From positions 17,759,331 to 17,823,330 of the forward strand of contig CM064657.1 in assembly GCA_032717465.1 (NCBI GenBank): a DNA stretch of 64,000 nt. Reading direction: 5' to 3'. The notes under the pieces were generated by a model. It was not told the DNA's origin and ran no database searches. It worked only from the letters and a program-made list of their open reading frames with translations. The stretch's first letter is position 1; each line of letters opens with the position of its first letter. Source of the stretch: Coenobita brevimanus. Taxonomy: Eukaryota > Arthropoda > Malacostraca > Decapoda > Coenobitidae. The position numbers and the translations under genes are program-made. Positions 1 to 11,976 of the stretch are shown here, piece by piece.

Positions 1-186
1 AAAGTGCCATCTCTGTGATGAAACCTGTCCCAGACATTAATATTACTGCAGATATTTGGAGTAACAGACTAATGCGTAGCTTTCGAGGACTGATAGCCCA
101 CTTCACGCATGACTGGAAGCTACACTCAATGATGTTATCCTGTCGGAGATTTACAGGCTGTCATCCCTCAATGGATATCCTTGTTC
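1..186 (+). pseudogene. hAT-family transposase relic, N-proximal part
   Basis: The frame opening at 15 encodes a segment typical of hAT (ZBED-like) transposases: TADIWSNRLMRSF followed by HFTHDWKLHS and a CRRFTGCHPS motif. In the family this lies just before the first catalytic acidic region of the RNase H-like fold. The relic runs off the left edge of the window, so the BED zinc finger and any 5' TIR cannot be seen. It is cut at about 186 by the tail of an RTE-like LINE on the opposite strand and resumes at about 2576. The motif match is seen directly; the hAT assignment rests on knowledge of the family. Confidence 0.7.
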
Positions 187-189
187 AGT

Positions 190-2577
190 ATGATCAATCA
201 ATCAATCAATCATTTCCTGTGGCACCCTCGGGGATGCATAGGGCCTCGATGAACTCACACCACCACATCCTAGTGCTAACTCCTCAAGATCTCCCCAACA
301 CTCATCTCCAGCTTCCCGTCTCATTGTCCTCACCCACGTCTCTTTTGGCCTTCCTCTACCTCTCCTACCAAGTGCCACCCACCCTGGTGTACCTCGTACT
401 ATTCCCTGTCTCCTATACACATGTCCTAGCCACTTCCATCGTGAGAATCTAACATATTCATCGATCGGCTGCACTCCCGTTATTTCTCTAATTCTACTAT
501 TTGGTATCCTTTCCCACCACTTAACTCCTAATATTCTTCTAAGTGCTTTATTTTCAAACACCAAGAATTTATTTTCCATAGTCACTGTGCTGTACCAAGA
601 CTCGTGTCCATAAATTAAGATACTCCTAACCATTACCTTATAAAGTTTGATTTTTGTATGAACAGAAAAATTGTTATTATTCCAAATATTTTTAAGCATT
701 CCCATTGCCTGATTAGCCTTCTTTAACCTTTCCTCGAATTCAAAGTTCAAAGAACCATCCTTGGCTAAATAAGTACCTAAATATTTAAACCTATCAACTT
801 GCTTTACAACCATACCTCCAATTACACATTCCTGCGCATTTTCCATATTCATATTGATTATTTCAGTTTTTCCACAATTAATAACCAAACCCACCTTGCG
901 ACCTTCACTCACCAAACAGTCCAACACTCTCTGCATCTCTTCTGGCCCATCACAAATCAAAACTATATCATCTGCATAATCTAAATCCAAAAGTTTCCTG
1001 TTCTCTCCCCAAAGTATACCTGCACCGGTTTCTGTTCCAACACGTTTCATAATGTAATCAATGACCAATATAATAATAAAGGCGATAGAACACCACCTTG
1101 AATTACTCCGGACTTGACTTCAAACGAATCACTCAGACAACCATCAACCATCACTTTACAAAATGTGTCCCCATGCATGTTCATAATGACCCTCACAAAC
1201 TCCTCTGGTATTCCATAATGACTCATGATCTTCCCCATAGTCTCTCTCGAAACACTATCAAAAGCCTTTTCAAAATCAACAAAACAAAGACTTAACGGTA
1301 CTCTCATTTCATTAACTTGCTGCATCAAATGCCTAACTATAAAGATATGATCATTGCAACCACGTCCCTTTCTAAAACCAGCCTGTTCATCCCTCAGAAT
1401 ACCCTCAACCACTGGCTCCAACCTATTTAACAACACTCTACTGAAAAACTTTCAAAGCTATCGGTGACAAAGAGATTCCCCTCCAATTACCACATTCACT
1501 CAGGTCTCCCTTCTTCGGAATTTTAACAATTACACCATTCTTCCAAACTGATGGTAGTAACCCCGTCACCCATATCTTATTGAATAGCTTGGTCAAGATC
1601 ATTATTAATCTATCCCCCTCCACTTTAAACATTTCCGGAAATAAACCATCCTCCCCTGGTGCCTTGTTATTCTTTAACTGTTTTACTGCTTTCTCCACTT
1701 CTGCAAGCCTCAACTCTCCTGTTTCTATATTTAAATCTTCCTGAGCAGACGGTATATCCTCTTCTGGTGGTATTGGTCTATTAAGAACTGTCTCAAAATG
1801 CTCTTTCCATCTATTTTTAATATCTCCATCTTTGGTCAATAAATTTCCTTCCCTGTCTCTAACTGGTATTTCCTTGCGTTTACCTGCATTACCACTCAGT
1901 TCTCTAATCGATTCATATGCTATTCTTTGACTCTGTCCATCATTTTTGTTTATTAAGATTTCAGTCTCTGCAACCTTTTCATCCACACATTTTTTTTTTA
2001 TCTCTCCTAGCTAACCTTCTTACTTCTGAATTCAAACTCCAGTACGCAGCTCTTGCTAATTCAATCTCTCGTTCATCAACGCATTGCATCTCACTCCTCA
2101 ATTTAGCCTCACCTCTCCTTTTTATCATATCCCACGTTTCCTCTGATATCCATTTCTTTCTCCTGAATCTATGTCTCCTTCCAATCGTACATTCAGCAGT
2201 CTCATGCAAAACTTTGTTCACATCCTCCCACATCTCATCTACACTTCTCTCCCCCTCTTCCAACGTTTCCAACACCAAAAACCTATTTCTGCATTCTAAT
2301 CTGAATTCCTCCTTTTCTTCTCCTTCCCTTCTAAGCTTAACAATATCGTATCTACCAACACCAGATTTTTCCTTCTTCTGATTTTTAAGTTTAAACCTTA
2401 TTTTTGCAATGCTGAGTTGATGGTCACTACCAATATCCGCTCCCCGTTTAACATGAACATCTAGCAGAGAACTTCTATGCCTCCTACTGATAGCGATGTG
2501 ATCAATCTGATTTTTGTATTTGCTCAGTATGAGGATGTAGTTAATTTCTTTGAGATCAATAAAGTCTCTTAAGTAAT
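190..2577 (-). mobile_element. RTE-like non-LTR retrotransposon, 5'-truncated
   Basis: A LINE on the minus strand whose 3' end is a short TGAT-type tandem tail at 190-212, characteristic of RTE-type elements. Reading leftwards from about 2577 it holds the C-terminal end of the endonuclease, the reverse transcriptase and the C-terminal domain. It lies inside a hAT transposase relic whose coding sequence continues on both sides, so it inserted after the hAT copy. The 5' end falls within the endonuclease, the usual outcome of incomplete target-primed reverse transcription. No convincing target-site duplication could be picked out. Confidence 0.75.
202..2577 (-). pseudogene. endonuclease/reverse transcriptase of RTE-like LINE (broken)
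   Basis: The polyprotein is spread over four reading frames: 2278-1979 (linker), 1986-1438 (RT fingers, with KAPGEDGLFPEMFK and NWRGISL), 1436-1047 (RT palm, with FRKGRGCNDH, FVDFEKAFDSV and VIQGGVLSPLL) and 1068-202 (YADDIVLICDG catalytic motif, then the C-terminal GHVYRR and RGRGRPKETW motifs). Beyond 2278 the strand still reads as an endonuclease end, with an SDHQLS motif near 2430. RT would copy the element's RNA onto nicked DNA. No RNase H domain follows the RT. At least three frameshifts or stops make it inactive. Confidence 0.75.
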
Positions 2578-3775
2578 CACAGACGATGTATCAAACATGA
2601 CTGAAGCATTCCCCTTAGCTGGACCCAAGACCCCGAAACACGATCGTAATTTTCTGATAATAGTTCAGTGAATGACTCGGAATCAGATAGTGAATCTCTA
2701 AATGTACAAAACTCTTCGGATGATGTATTTAGCTTCCTTCGTGAACATGATCCATGTTTTTCACACACTCAGCAGCTTGTTGTATGGGATGGTATGAGGG
2801 AAGCTGGATCATTACATAAACTGTATAAATGGTGTCTGTTCTAGTAGCAAAGTTAGTAAATCTACTCATTCAACAGATTTGCTAGAGAGAGAAGCCAGAC
2901 TTCAGACAGCAACACCAAAACTATGGAATTCTGAAGCTAATAAATATCATGATATTTTGATTAAGTCCTTACTGAAAATTCCTGAAGATATTTTAAAAAA
3001 CTTAAGAGTACTGTATATAAGCCTACTTATCACGATAGGCCTGTGCTTACCAAATTGGTAGCAGTTTTGGCACCTTTAACTGAAGGAACAAATTTCACAC
3101 AAGGTTAGAACATTGTTATATCTAGCTATGTCCTACTGTGTGTCCTAGGGATAAAATCTGAGTTCAGAAAAATGCAGTCACGGTACAACAGTTATCTTGT
3201 ACTGAAACTTAAACATCCAATTCAAACTCTATTGAAACCTTATGAACAGCGTTCTACCTTCTGTCTAGTTGCTGCCTTAGACCCCAGATTCAAACTTAAT
3301 TGGTGCATTAGTAATTCAGGTACCTATGACTTTACACGCAGGCTGTTAACGCAAAAAACTGAAAACTGCAACAAAGTACTACGGTACATCTGACACTGGA
3401 AGTTCACAAAATGAAAAAGAGATCCAACCTTCTCCAGCCTCAAGTAAAAAAAAAAGTAAACTGTTTAGCTTTATGACCATACCTAGTCAATCAGTTCTGC
3501 CCACTTCAACACCTATGTAGGAAAAACTGAAAAACTACTTAGAGAGCCCCTGCACCACAGAAGACAGCAACCTACTGCAATTCTGGAAAGCTCAGGAAAC
3601 TGATTACCCATACCCATCAAGACTAGCCAAATGCTATGTAGGTGTTCCAACCACCGGTGCTCCAGCGCAGCGAACATTTAGTACTGGAGGGAAGGTATGT
3701 CGCGAACATCGTAGTTTCAGTGATAAGACATATGAGATATTAATGTAAAATGGATATTTGTCGGAGACACAGCAG
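2576..3775 (+). pseudogene. hAT-family transposase relic, catalytic and C-terminal part
   Basis: This continues the relic interrupted at 186. Readable blocks in several frames are ITDDVSNMTEAF (2576; the family's D-containing TDNASNM-type motif), HDPCFSHTQQLVV near 2750, LLEREARLQT near 2880, AALDPRFKLNW near 3272 (a diagnostic hAT block), and FWKAQETDYPYPSRLA with CYVGVPTTGAPAQRTFS near 3580-3690, which is the hAT C-terminal dimerisation domain. Stops and frame changes separate the blocks. The order and spacing match a hAT transposase of ZBED type. No 3' TIR was recognised. Confidence 0.75.
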
Positions 3776-4092
3776 TATCACTTTGCTTTATGAGTGAAGA
3801 AGTAATTGCATTTTTTGTTATACAAAAGTAATATATTTTCTCAAGATACCATTTTTCAGTTAATATGCCAGTACGAGTAGTCTGTAGTGTCAATGCATTA
3901 AATTTATCCAAAACCTCTTTCTCAGTTGCATTTCGTCAGTTCTTCTTGGACATATTACCATGAATTATGAAATAGCTGCACAGTATCACCATTTTCCTTA
4001 AAATACAAGTGGCATTATTATAAATATTTTTAAAACTCTGAAGAAAGTGAGGCCTATGAGATGAGACTACTGGGGACTTGTCTCTGTATAAT

Positions 4093-4095
<3 letters not shown>

Positions 4096-4175
<80 letters not shown>
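4096..4175. repeat. (AT)n microsatellite
   Basis: About 40 uninterrupted AT units. Reading frames through it give only alternating Ile-Tyr and are not genes. It abuts the 3' end of the LINE copy that follows. A shorter AT run lies at 4986-5004. Confidence 0.95.
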
Positions 4176-4178
<3 letters not shown>

Positions 4179-4965
4179 AGGAAGAAGGAACCAAAGGCCG
4201 TGGACCCGCAATTATTGTTCCTTCCAAGAGAAAAACAAAATACAAGAGAGAGCCAAATTCAAGATCCGATCATTTCGAGATGCCTGGTCACACTGCGTTC
4301 GAAAGACTGGAGACCATAGGAAGCAGGAAATACAGACAGAGGGAGACAGTTCCAGAGTTGACCTGTTGCATAAATGAAGGACTGGGAGTAACGGTTAACC
4401 CTTGCATTAGAGAGTTGGACAGAAAAGGGATGAGAGTTTGTTGCTAGACGGGTGCTACCCGCCCGTCGTAGAGGTGGAGGAATGCATGCAGACAGTTCAG
4501 AGGAGCAGTGACTATTGAAGTAGCGATAGAAAAGAGATAAAGATGCAACAGTGCGGCGAAGAGACAGAGGTTGAAGGGAGTCAGTAAGAGGAGGAGAGTT
4601 AATGAGACGAATAGCCTTTGACTCCACCCTATTGAGAAGAGCTGTATGTGGGGAGCCTCCCCACACATGAGAGTTGTACTCCACACAGGGGCGGATAAAA
4701 CCGCTGTATAGAGTCAACAATTGTGCAAGGGGTAAAGAAGGAACGGAGTCGGCTTAGCACACCTGATCTCTTGGAAGCAGATTTTACATGAGATGCAATA
4801 TGATCTTTCCAAGATAAGTTTCGAGTAAATAAAACCCCAAGCATGTTCAAGGATAATGCAGGATTAAGCTGAATATTATTAAACGCTAGTGGGTATACCT
4901 GTGGAAGATTTTGTCGGTTTGATTTGTGTAAAAACTGAGTCTCAGATGCATTAAAACCAACAAGA
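4176..4965 (-). pseudogene. Jockey/CR1-like LINE, copy A (RT C-terminal part only)
   Basis: The minus-strand frames 4850-4629 and 4720-4259 encode the end of a reverse transcriptase: MLGVLFTRNLSWKDHI, then YSGFIRPCVEYNSHVWGG, LLNRVESKAIRLINSPPLTD, and a C-terminal LWNCLPLSVFP block. The same blocks occur in copy B about 1.05 kb downstream in the same orientation, so the two are copies of one family. Copy A is 5'-truncated near 4965, at the point corresponding to about 6000 in copy B. One frameshift separates its two frames. The Jockey/CR1 grouping is from general family knowledge; the exact clade is uncertain. Confidence 0.7.
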
Positions 4966-5453
4966 TTATTATATCATATAGTTTCTATATATATATATAT
5001 ATATTTTTTTAGCCTACTAGAAACACACAAACAACTATGTCTACTGCTGCATTTAGGATAAGTTTGATATCCCACTACTGAGTACTAGCACCGATCATAA
5101 AGTCATTTACCACTACATAACCTAAGTGTGGTACTAAGCTGACTTACTACTATAAGTTATTCTTTAACGAAGAGTACGAGTTTGTCAATGCATTCATGAA
5201 CACTTAAATATTTGTTTTATGTAAGGCATAAGGAAGCAAAAGCTAGGAGCCTGCAAGACTGTTCCCTCCAAGAAAAAATAAAAACATGGTAACAGAGAGC
5301 CAAGTTCAAGATCCGTTCATTTTGAGATGCCTGGACACACTGCGTTTGAAGGACTGGAGGTCATAGGCAGTAGGAAAGACAGACAGAGGAAGACAGTTCC
5401 AGAGTTGACCTGTTGCATACGTGAAGGACTGGGAGTAGCGATTAATTCTTGCA

Positions 5454-7000
5454 CTAGAAAGTTGGACATAAAAGGGATGAGAGTTTGCTGTTAGATGGGT
5501 GCAAAGCTCTCACTGTAGTGGAGAAAGGATGCAAGCAGGCAGTCCAGAGGAGCAGTGACCTTTGAAGTAGTGATATAAAAGAGATAAAATGCAACTGTGC
5601 GGCAAAAAAACAGAGGTTGAAGGGAGCCAGTAAGAGGAGGATAGTTAATGGGACGAAAAGCCTTTGACTCCACCTCTTTTGAGAAGAGCTGTACGTGGGG
5701 AGCCTCCCCACACAAGCGAGCTGTACTCTACAAAGGGGCAAATAAAACTCCTGTAAGATGTCAACAACTGTGCAGGGGTAAAGAAGTCACGGAGTCGGCT
5801 TATCACACCTAATCTTGGAAGCAGATTTTACAAGAGAGGTAATAAGATCTTTCCAAGATAAATCCCGAGAGAATGAAATCCCAAAGATGTTTAAAGATGA
5901 TGCATGATTGAATAGGATGTAAAAAATTAAGGGATACTCCTGCGGTAGATTTTGATGGGCCGAAAGATGTAAGAACTGAGTTTTTGATACATTAAAAGCA
6001 AAATTACTTTTACCCCACTCTGAGATATAAGCCAGATCAGACAGCAAGTTTGCCATAGCCTCATCCCTTCTTTGCTGAAGCAACTGCTGAGACGGACATT
6101 GCGGAATGGGGATGGAATGGTGATGGATGGAGTCATCAGTGTATGAGTGGATAGGGTTAGATGTGCTGGTTAGGAGGTCGTTAATGAATAGAAGGAAGAT
6201 AGTTGGTGATAGGACAGAACCTGAGGAACATCGCTATTGATAGTCCTAGGAGAGGAACGGCGGCCATCTACACCAGCAGCTACAGAACGACCAGAAAAAA
6301 AGCTAGAGATGAAGGCACAGATAGAAGGAGAGAAACCATAAGAGGGCAATTTGGAAATTTCTGATTGTGCCAAACTTGATCGAAAGCCTTTGAGATGTCA
6401 AGTGCAATGGCAAAGCTTTCACTAAAGTCCAGAAAGGAGTATGATCACGAGTCTGAAGGGAAGGTGAGAGGATCGCCCATGGAACGTCCCTGGGAGTTGT
6501 CATACAGATTACCGAAAAGAATATTATAATAGGAAAGGTGATTAAATTTTTTTTTTTAAATGAATAGATTAAATAATTTTAAAAATACAGGCTGATAAAG
6601 AAATTGAGCAATACTCTACTCAAAGGACTGGGAATGGCAATCCTTCTTTGTGACTGGATGAATGAGAGCAAACTTCCATCAAGAAGGAAAGGTACAAGAT
6701 GACCGACAAAGGCAAAGAGTATAGCTAGGCAGGGTGTAAACACAAAAGCATAGTTCTTGAGGACAACAGGAGAGAGCCCATCATTACCAGATGCTTTGTT
6801 AGGACTGAGGCCAGTGATGGCAGAAAACACACAATTGAAGAAATTTTAATGTCAACCATGAGGTAGTCAGAGGGGGGAAGTGGTGGAGGAACAGCACCTG
6901 ATCATCTAAGGTGAAATTGGGGGAGAAAGTCTGAGTGAAAAGTTCTGCTTTGTCAGCAGAAGAAACAGCTATGGAGCCATCAGGGTGGAAAACAGGAGGG
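5454..7000 (-). pseudogene. reverse transcriptase of LINE copy B
   Basis: RT blocks in order are SPNKASGNDGLSPVVLKN (6830-6579), LAQSEISKLPSYGFSPS and FFSGRSVAAGVDG (6373-6170), ISEWGKSNFAFNVSKTQFL and LNIFGISFSRDLSWKD (6083-5787), and CRVQLACVGRLPTYSS with the C-terminal end (5741-5454). The catalytic YADD block should lie around 6130 but is disrupted. The gene has many frameshifts and cannot be functional. Confidence 0.65.
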
Positions 7001-7275
7001 AAGGATGAAGTTAAGTTGTTAGAATATTTTTTGGCAAGGTACCAGTAGGAGTGAGAAAAATTTGAGTCAGAATGTTCAGACGTTTAGAACGAATGAAACT
7101 ATTATTATTATTTTATTTTTTCAGAGTGAAAGACAGACTTAGCACAGTACCAGGCAGAGACATAAAAATGATGTGATTCAAGGGTGAGTTTGTTTCTGTA
7201 CCTTTTGTAGTCCTTCTGCTTGTTATGGACAACATTAAAGCAAGTGTAATTAAACCATGTTTTCCTTTGTACTAG

Positions 7276-8227
7276 TCACAGGATAAGAGAAAGGAATGTA
7301 TGTTTCCTTGTCCGAGAGAATAACCTCCATAATGTACGACATACACTCAGATGGTTCTTGACTGTGGAAGCAATAATGATTCCAGGGAAAATGAAAGAAG
7401 TACTGTCTGAGGCCTCCCAGTCAGCAACTCCAAAGTGCCACAGCCACCACTTCTTAGGAGGGTCCACAGGCCTTACTGGAGCAATAGGACAGGTAAAGGT
7501 GATAAGACTGTGATTGGAGGTGCCCAATGGATAGAAAAGATTAACAGCATACACAGAAGGAAGAGGTCAAGTATGTTGGAATTCTCTCCAAGGCAGTCAG
7601 GGATACAGGTAGGGTGCTGTACAAGCTGCACCACTGTAGGTCATTAAGGGTAGAAAAGATACAGGTTTGCTCACCAGGCTGATTGGCGAAATGAGAGGAG
7701 AGCCAAAGGTGACGGTGAACATTGAAATCACCTAGAATGGAGGTTTCAGACAAAGGAAAAATTGACAGGATGTGTTACATCTTAGAAGTAAGATAGTCAA
7801 AGAATTTTTCATACTCTGAAGGATTAGGTGATGAGTATACAACACAGATAGTTAGTCAGAGAAAGATAGGACAGCTGAAGCCAAAGAGTAGAGAATCCGG
7901 AAGATTCAAGTTCAGGAACACGAGAGCATGATACTTTGTTGTGCACTTATACAAAACAACCACCTTTGGCTTTGAAGTGAATATAGAGAAGATAGGAGGA
8001 TACAGAGAAGGGTTTGCTGTCAGTCACCTAAGACAGCTGAGTCTCGGTGAAGAAGGGAAAGTAAACTTTAGAGGAAGAGAGGTGGTGTTGAACAGAGAGA
8101 AAATTAGAAGAAAGGCCATAAATGTTCCGAAATGAAGAAGTGAGTCAGATGGTGGTTCGATGCATCTTTCTTGTCCGTGACCTGGCAAGGGCCGGATGGT
8201 AGGGGCTTGAATGCCCCCCCCCCCCAT
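7276..8227 (-). pseudogene. AP-type endonuclease domain of LINE copy B
   Basis: Fragments of an APE-like endonuclease, which would nick target DNA to prime reverse transcription. The frame 7753-7541 begins SETSILGDFNVHRHLWLSS; GDFN is the signature catalytic motif of this fold. Upstream, in other frames, are an FTETQLS-like motif near 8040 and VYSSPNPSEYEKFF near 7820. Downstream, the frame 7554-7276 has YPLGTSNHSLIT, matching the motif that ends the domain, with the usual Asp-His changed to Asn-His. Multiple stops and frameshifts are present. Confidence 0.65.
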
Positions 8228-8636
8228 TTTTGGTTATTTTGGAATCAGAAGCGTAGTGTATGATGTGCATGTAATTTTATGCTGACAGTTAGAGGATATT
8301 GAGTAGGAGAGTATGCTGGCCTCAAAAAAGTTCAGCATAATGACATGGTCAGAAGCTACAGTAGTCCCTTCACTACAAGGCATGGCTTTATAGCTGAGTG
8401 TCAATAAGCCTAAAGCTACTTAGAACGAAATGAGAAGGATGTTCTAGTGTTTGTACAGTCACCGAAAAAAAAAAATGATAGCGAACTCCACTGCATTGCA
8501 TAATCTGAAAGTGGACTAAGAGCTTTGAATTACTCTTCTGTCATTATGTTAACCATATATGCTATTCTTTTGTGACTCATTACATCAAGACAACTACATA
8601 TCAGCCTGAATTATTATTTACCACCTTGTAACCGGT

Positions 8637-8640
<4 letters not shown>

Positions 8641-8674
<34 letters not shown>
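8641..8674. repeat. (CT)n microsatellite
   Basis: Seventeen CT units. The flanking 8300-8640 and 8675-8920 hold no recognisable gene or repeat. Confidence 0.95.
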
Positions 8675-8675
<1 letters not shown>

Positions 8676-8935
8676 ATATTTAGATTATATTGTTCAACTT
8701 AGAATAGGCCTCTGGCACTGAATAGTTGCTTCAGCTAACTCTCAATTTGAAAATTCTCCTCCTTAACTGAATAAATCTGTCTGGAAGCAGTAAATACACA
8801 CTAATAACTATGTCTCCAAATGATACTGAGAAACATCGCACAGATCCTAGTTCATGGAACATGAGGTCATGATAACTGGTTTTGACTGCCTATTATGTAT
8901 AAAGAAAAGTAACCTAGCGAGTGTCGTCATGTGTG

Positions 8936-9170
8936 CTGATAGTAGTGGTGGTAGCGATGACAGGTGTTGGGTGTGATGGTGGTGATGGGTATGGTACTGG
9001 GTATAGTGGTGATGGGTATGGTGACAGTGAGTATAGTAATTGTGGGTGTGGTGGTGGATGTAGTAATATGGATGTGGGTATGGTGGTCGGTATGGTGATG
9101 GATATGACACTGTGGTTGTGGGCACGGTGGTAGGTATGGTAGCATGCTGGTGGGAATGGTAGTATGGTAA
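8936..9170. repeat. GGT/GAT-rich imperfect minisatellite
   Basis: Purine-skewed tandem variants of GGTGATGGGTATGGT run for about 235 bp. The reading frames it produces are Gly/Val-rich on one strand and His/Tyr/Thr-rich on the other, without conserved motifs, and are treated as artefacts. Confidence 0.8.
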
Positions 9171-9179
9171 TGGTTATGG

Positions 9180-11130
9180 CTGTATGTGTATGCTCGTATA
9201 GCATATAATCCTGTATACTGGTCCAGTGCTGATGGTCGGGTTCTTCAAGTGCCACATGTTATTGTCAGCGATGCTGGCATTGTGAAGTGACAGGTGGCTG
9301 ATAGAGGCAGGACTGATAATAAATATCCTTTGACTGTATATAACTTTTTCAAATGTTCGATTGATAAGGTTTTCCTCATGTTACATTACTGGCTTCTTTT
9401 TTGTCCCTCCTACCCCAGCACCTCAACACTTAATGGATAGACACAATCATAAAACCCTCCCAACTCCATTCATGACCCATCTAAATCTGTCCTTTTGTTG
9501 CTGTGGACGGATTTTGATATTTTATTCAGGGAAAATATGAACCATTCTTTCCAGCCGAAAAACTTACTTGCAGTTCAGGGTTAATCAAGATTTTCTCAAT
9601 CTGTTGATTACTAAAGCTTCCCTCAGGTGATGAAAATCATCGCTTGGTAGTTTGAGTAAAATAATGAGTCTGCAGAATAGGGGAGGAGGAAGAAATTATT
9701 GTTGAAGCGAAGTTCCCATTATAAAAGCGCTATCCAGAGCAAGCACATATTAATTTCATACATTCATCCTCGTATGCGTAAACAACGCAAACCCTCTTCC
9801 CCACCCGTACTCCATAAACCACAGCTTGTGGACACACACATCAGTAACTCTGTACTTTTGGATCTGCAGCTCTACACAGAAATTAGTCCTAAGTTAAATA
9901 TTCAACCTATGCAGTTTTGATATTCAGGGTTCATCTTCCCCAAGGCACATCACAGCTTGTATATCCTGGTAACTGGGTCACTCTTGGTTCTGTAGGTTTT
10001 TACGCATGTAGTAGGACTACAGTAAAGACCAAACCTATTGATGTGCACGATTCTCGTTCGTTGTTTACCCCCAGAGCGCATTTAAACAGCGTATTCAGTA
10101 TGTTCTACTGCTGACACCAGTTTTTTGATGCATTATAGTAAGTCACTTTGGGATACCTCAATTACTCGTAATGCCACTCAATGAATAAATAAATAAATAG
10201 CTAATGGACCTATTTACAATATGAAATATAGTCTCTGGCAGTTCAGTGTACTAAAGAATATGTTATAAAAATCGAGAGCGAAGTCCGAGTGTCCTCGGCT
10301 GGAGCACTTGTCTGCGGCTGTCATGTTGCTGGGAGCATGCCGTCACTTGCCTACATTTAGGTCATACATGCCTGACGTAATACCATCTTCTGGAGGGAAG
10401 ATCCCATCCTGTATGCGAATTGTCTTGTCCCATTATCAAAGCAACATTTCTTGACGGAGTGTTCCAGTCAAGGGGTTGTTCGACATCGAGACCTCTCCAA
10501 GTTTAGGGCAGGAGATGGATCTTACTTTCTCTCCTCAGTTTTTGTTAAGGACGCATGTATGATAGGAACATTCACCTCCTCGTATGCTGAGGAAGCAAGC
10601 TTTCTCTGTCCACAATTGTGTTACAGAGTGTGGTATTATACTGTATCTTTGATGTTTGTATGTGAAGTTTAATGATTGAAATTTATATATTTTTTTAAAT
10701 TCTGTTCTTGACATACTTCGATAATGACCATTGACATTACCCTGCCAGGATCAGTTACTGTAATGAATCAGTCGTTCTTAACTTGTAAACAAGGGGCCAA
10801 TCTTAATTTGAATAAATCGTCTGCTGGCATCAAGAATATCATAGAAAAAGCATCTCACACCCCGTCCGAGTTGCTGGTGATGTTTTTAATCCTTACACTA
10901 CAAGTTTTAACTCATAGGATGAATAAAATAGCCATGCGATAACAAGAATAGTCAAGACTTCATCATATTCATTATCATGTTAATCATCTCTCATCACTTT
11001 ATTCCTTCATCATTAGTCTCTCCCCTTCAACCATCTCCACCTCATTTCACCACCACCATCAACATATTCTGTCCTCATTAAAATTTTAAGGCTCCTGCAA
11101 CTCCCTTTCGGCTTAAAGAAACGGTTTACC
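9180..11130. other. no recognised feature
   Basis: About 2 kb of AT-moderate sequence with short unrelated ORFs (at most 73 codons). I see no coding motif, TIR or tandem structure beyond a short AATA run near 10185. Confidence 0.5.
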
Positions 11131-11134
11131 GTTA

Positions 11135-11142
11135 GTTGGAAC
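11135..11142. repeat. 8-bp target-site duplication, left
   Basis: GTTGGAAC sits immediately before the CAGGG end of the non-autonomous hAT element and recurs exactly at 11969-11976 after its CCCTG end. Confidence 0.85.
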
Positions 11143-11639
11143 CAGGGCTTAAAAACGAAATTATTTTTCAAACGGTTCGTTCCGAGCAGAAACAGTATAA
11201 TAACGTTTCGTTTTTCGTTCCTCCTCCAAACATAACGTTCCTGAACCGGTTAAAAAGAAATGAAAACCGGTTACAACGTTATTCTCAAACCATGTTAAAG
11301 ACATAACTATATCAATAATTTGATTAACAAGTGTTCGTTATAAAAAATATAAAGTACAATGATAAAATCGGATTCAACTAGAAGACTTTCGGCAATATTT
11401 TCAAGAAATAAGTAATATTTTTTTTTAATAATTACCCAAAAAGTTTACTTTATAGTTTAAACATTACAGCAAATATTGTCACATTATCCGTTAAAGTACT
11501 GAAACTCCTAACTTAGCAAAGTTATCTAGGACTTAAAGCTGATCCATGTTACTGGCACGGTGTAGGCCTACTGTTAAGACAACACAAGAGATTGTTATTA
11601 ACTTGCTCTATTGTCATATTTTTGACGCAGAAATATCTA

Positions 11640-11702
<63 letters not shown>

Positions 11703-11968
11703 TAAATCCTGCCTTGAACTGAAGAATGCTTGCAGACAAAAGATGTATTTACTTAAATCATTTGGCTACTGGAAGTGAAATTGGATATTGACCAAATATG
11801 GCATGGGACGAAAAATTAACGTTATTAACCGGTTACAGGGATTTTAAAATAGCGTTTTTGTTCCGGAACATTAACTATTATGACGTTTTCGTTTCCGATT
11901 TTGTTTCTAGCATAATTTCGTTCGTTTGGGGTTTTGTTTTCGTTCCCTTAAACCGTTTCAAAGCCCTG
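11143..11968. mobile_element. non-autonomous hAT-type element (826 bp)
   Basis: The element begins CAGGGCTTAAAAACG and ends, on the complementary strand, CAGGGCTTTGAAACG, an imperfect terminal inverted repeat of about 15 bp. Identical 8-bp copies of GTTGGAAC flank it. CAGGG-type termini and 8-bp duplications are the hAT hallmark. Subterminal copies of ACCGGTTA and AACGTT occur on both sides (near 11250-11275 and 11818-11835), as expected for transposase binding sites. It has no transposase frame, so mobilisation would have been in trans. An internal GA microsatellite lies at 11643-11698. Confidence 0.85.
11643..11698. repeat. (GA)n microsatellite
   Basis: About 27 GA units inside the non-autonomous hAT element. 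Confidence 0.95.
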
Positions 11969-11976
11969 GTTGGAAC
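11969..11976. repeat. 8-bp target-site duplication, right
   Basis: Second exact copy of GTTGGAAC, matching 11135-11142. Confidence 0.85.

Larger units (their letters stand above)
5215..8230 (-). mobile_element. Jockey/CR1-like LINE, copy B (near full length, decayed)
   Basis: A longer, heavily mutated member of the same LINE family as copy A. From 8230 downwards it contains an endonuclease region, an RT and the C-terminal block. Sequence 5225-6000 aligns by eye with copy A throughout, including its non-coding 3' end. An inserted-looking T-rich patch at 6545-6560 and a TTA-rich patch near 7100 interrupt it. A C-run at 8215-8226 lies near its 5' end. No RNase H domain is seen. Confidence 0.7.

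Noticed and set aside
3936..4447. ORFs rich in alternating Ile-Tyr
   Set aside because: They run through the AT microsatellite; the open frame is a composition effect.
8921..9255. Gly/Val-rich and His/Tyr/Thr-rich ORFs
   Set aside because: They follow the period of the GGT/GAT minisatellite on both strands; no signal peptide or conserved domain.
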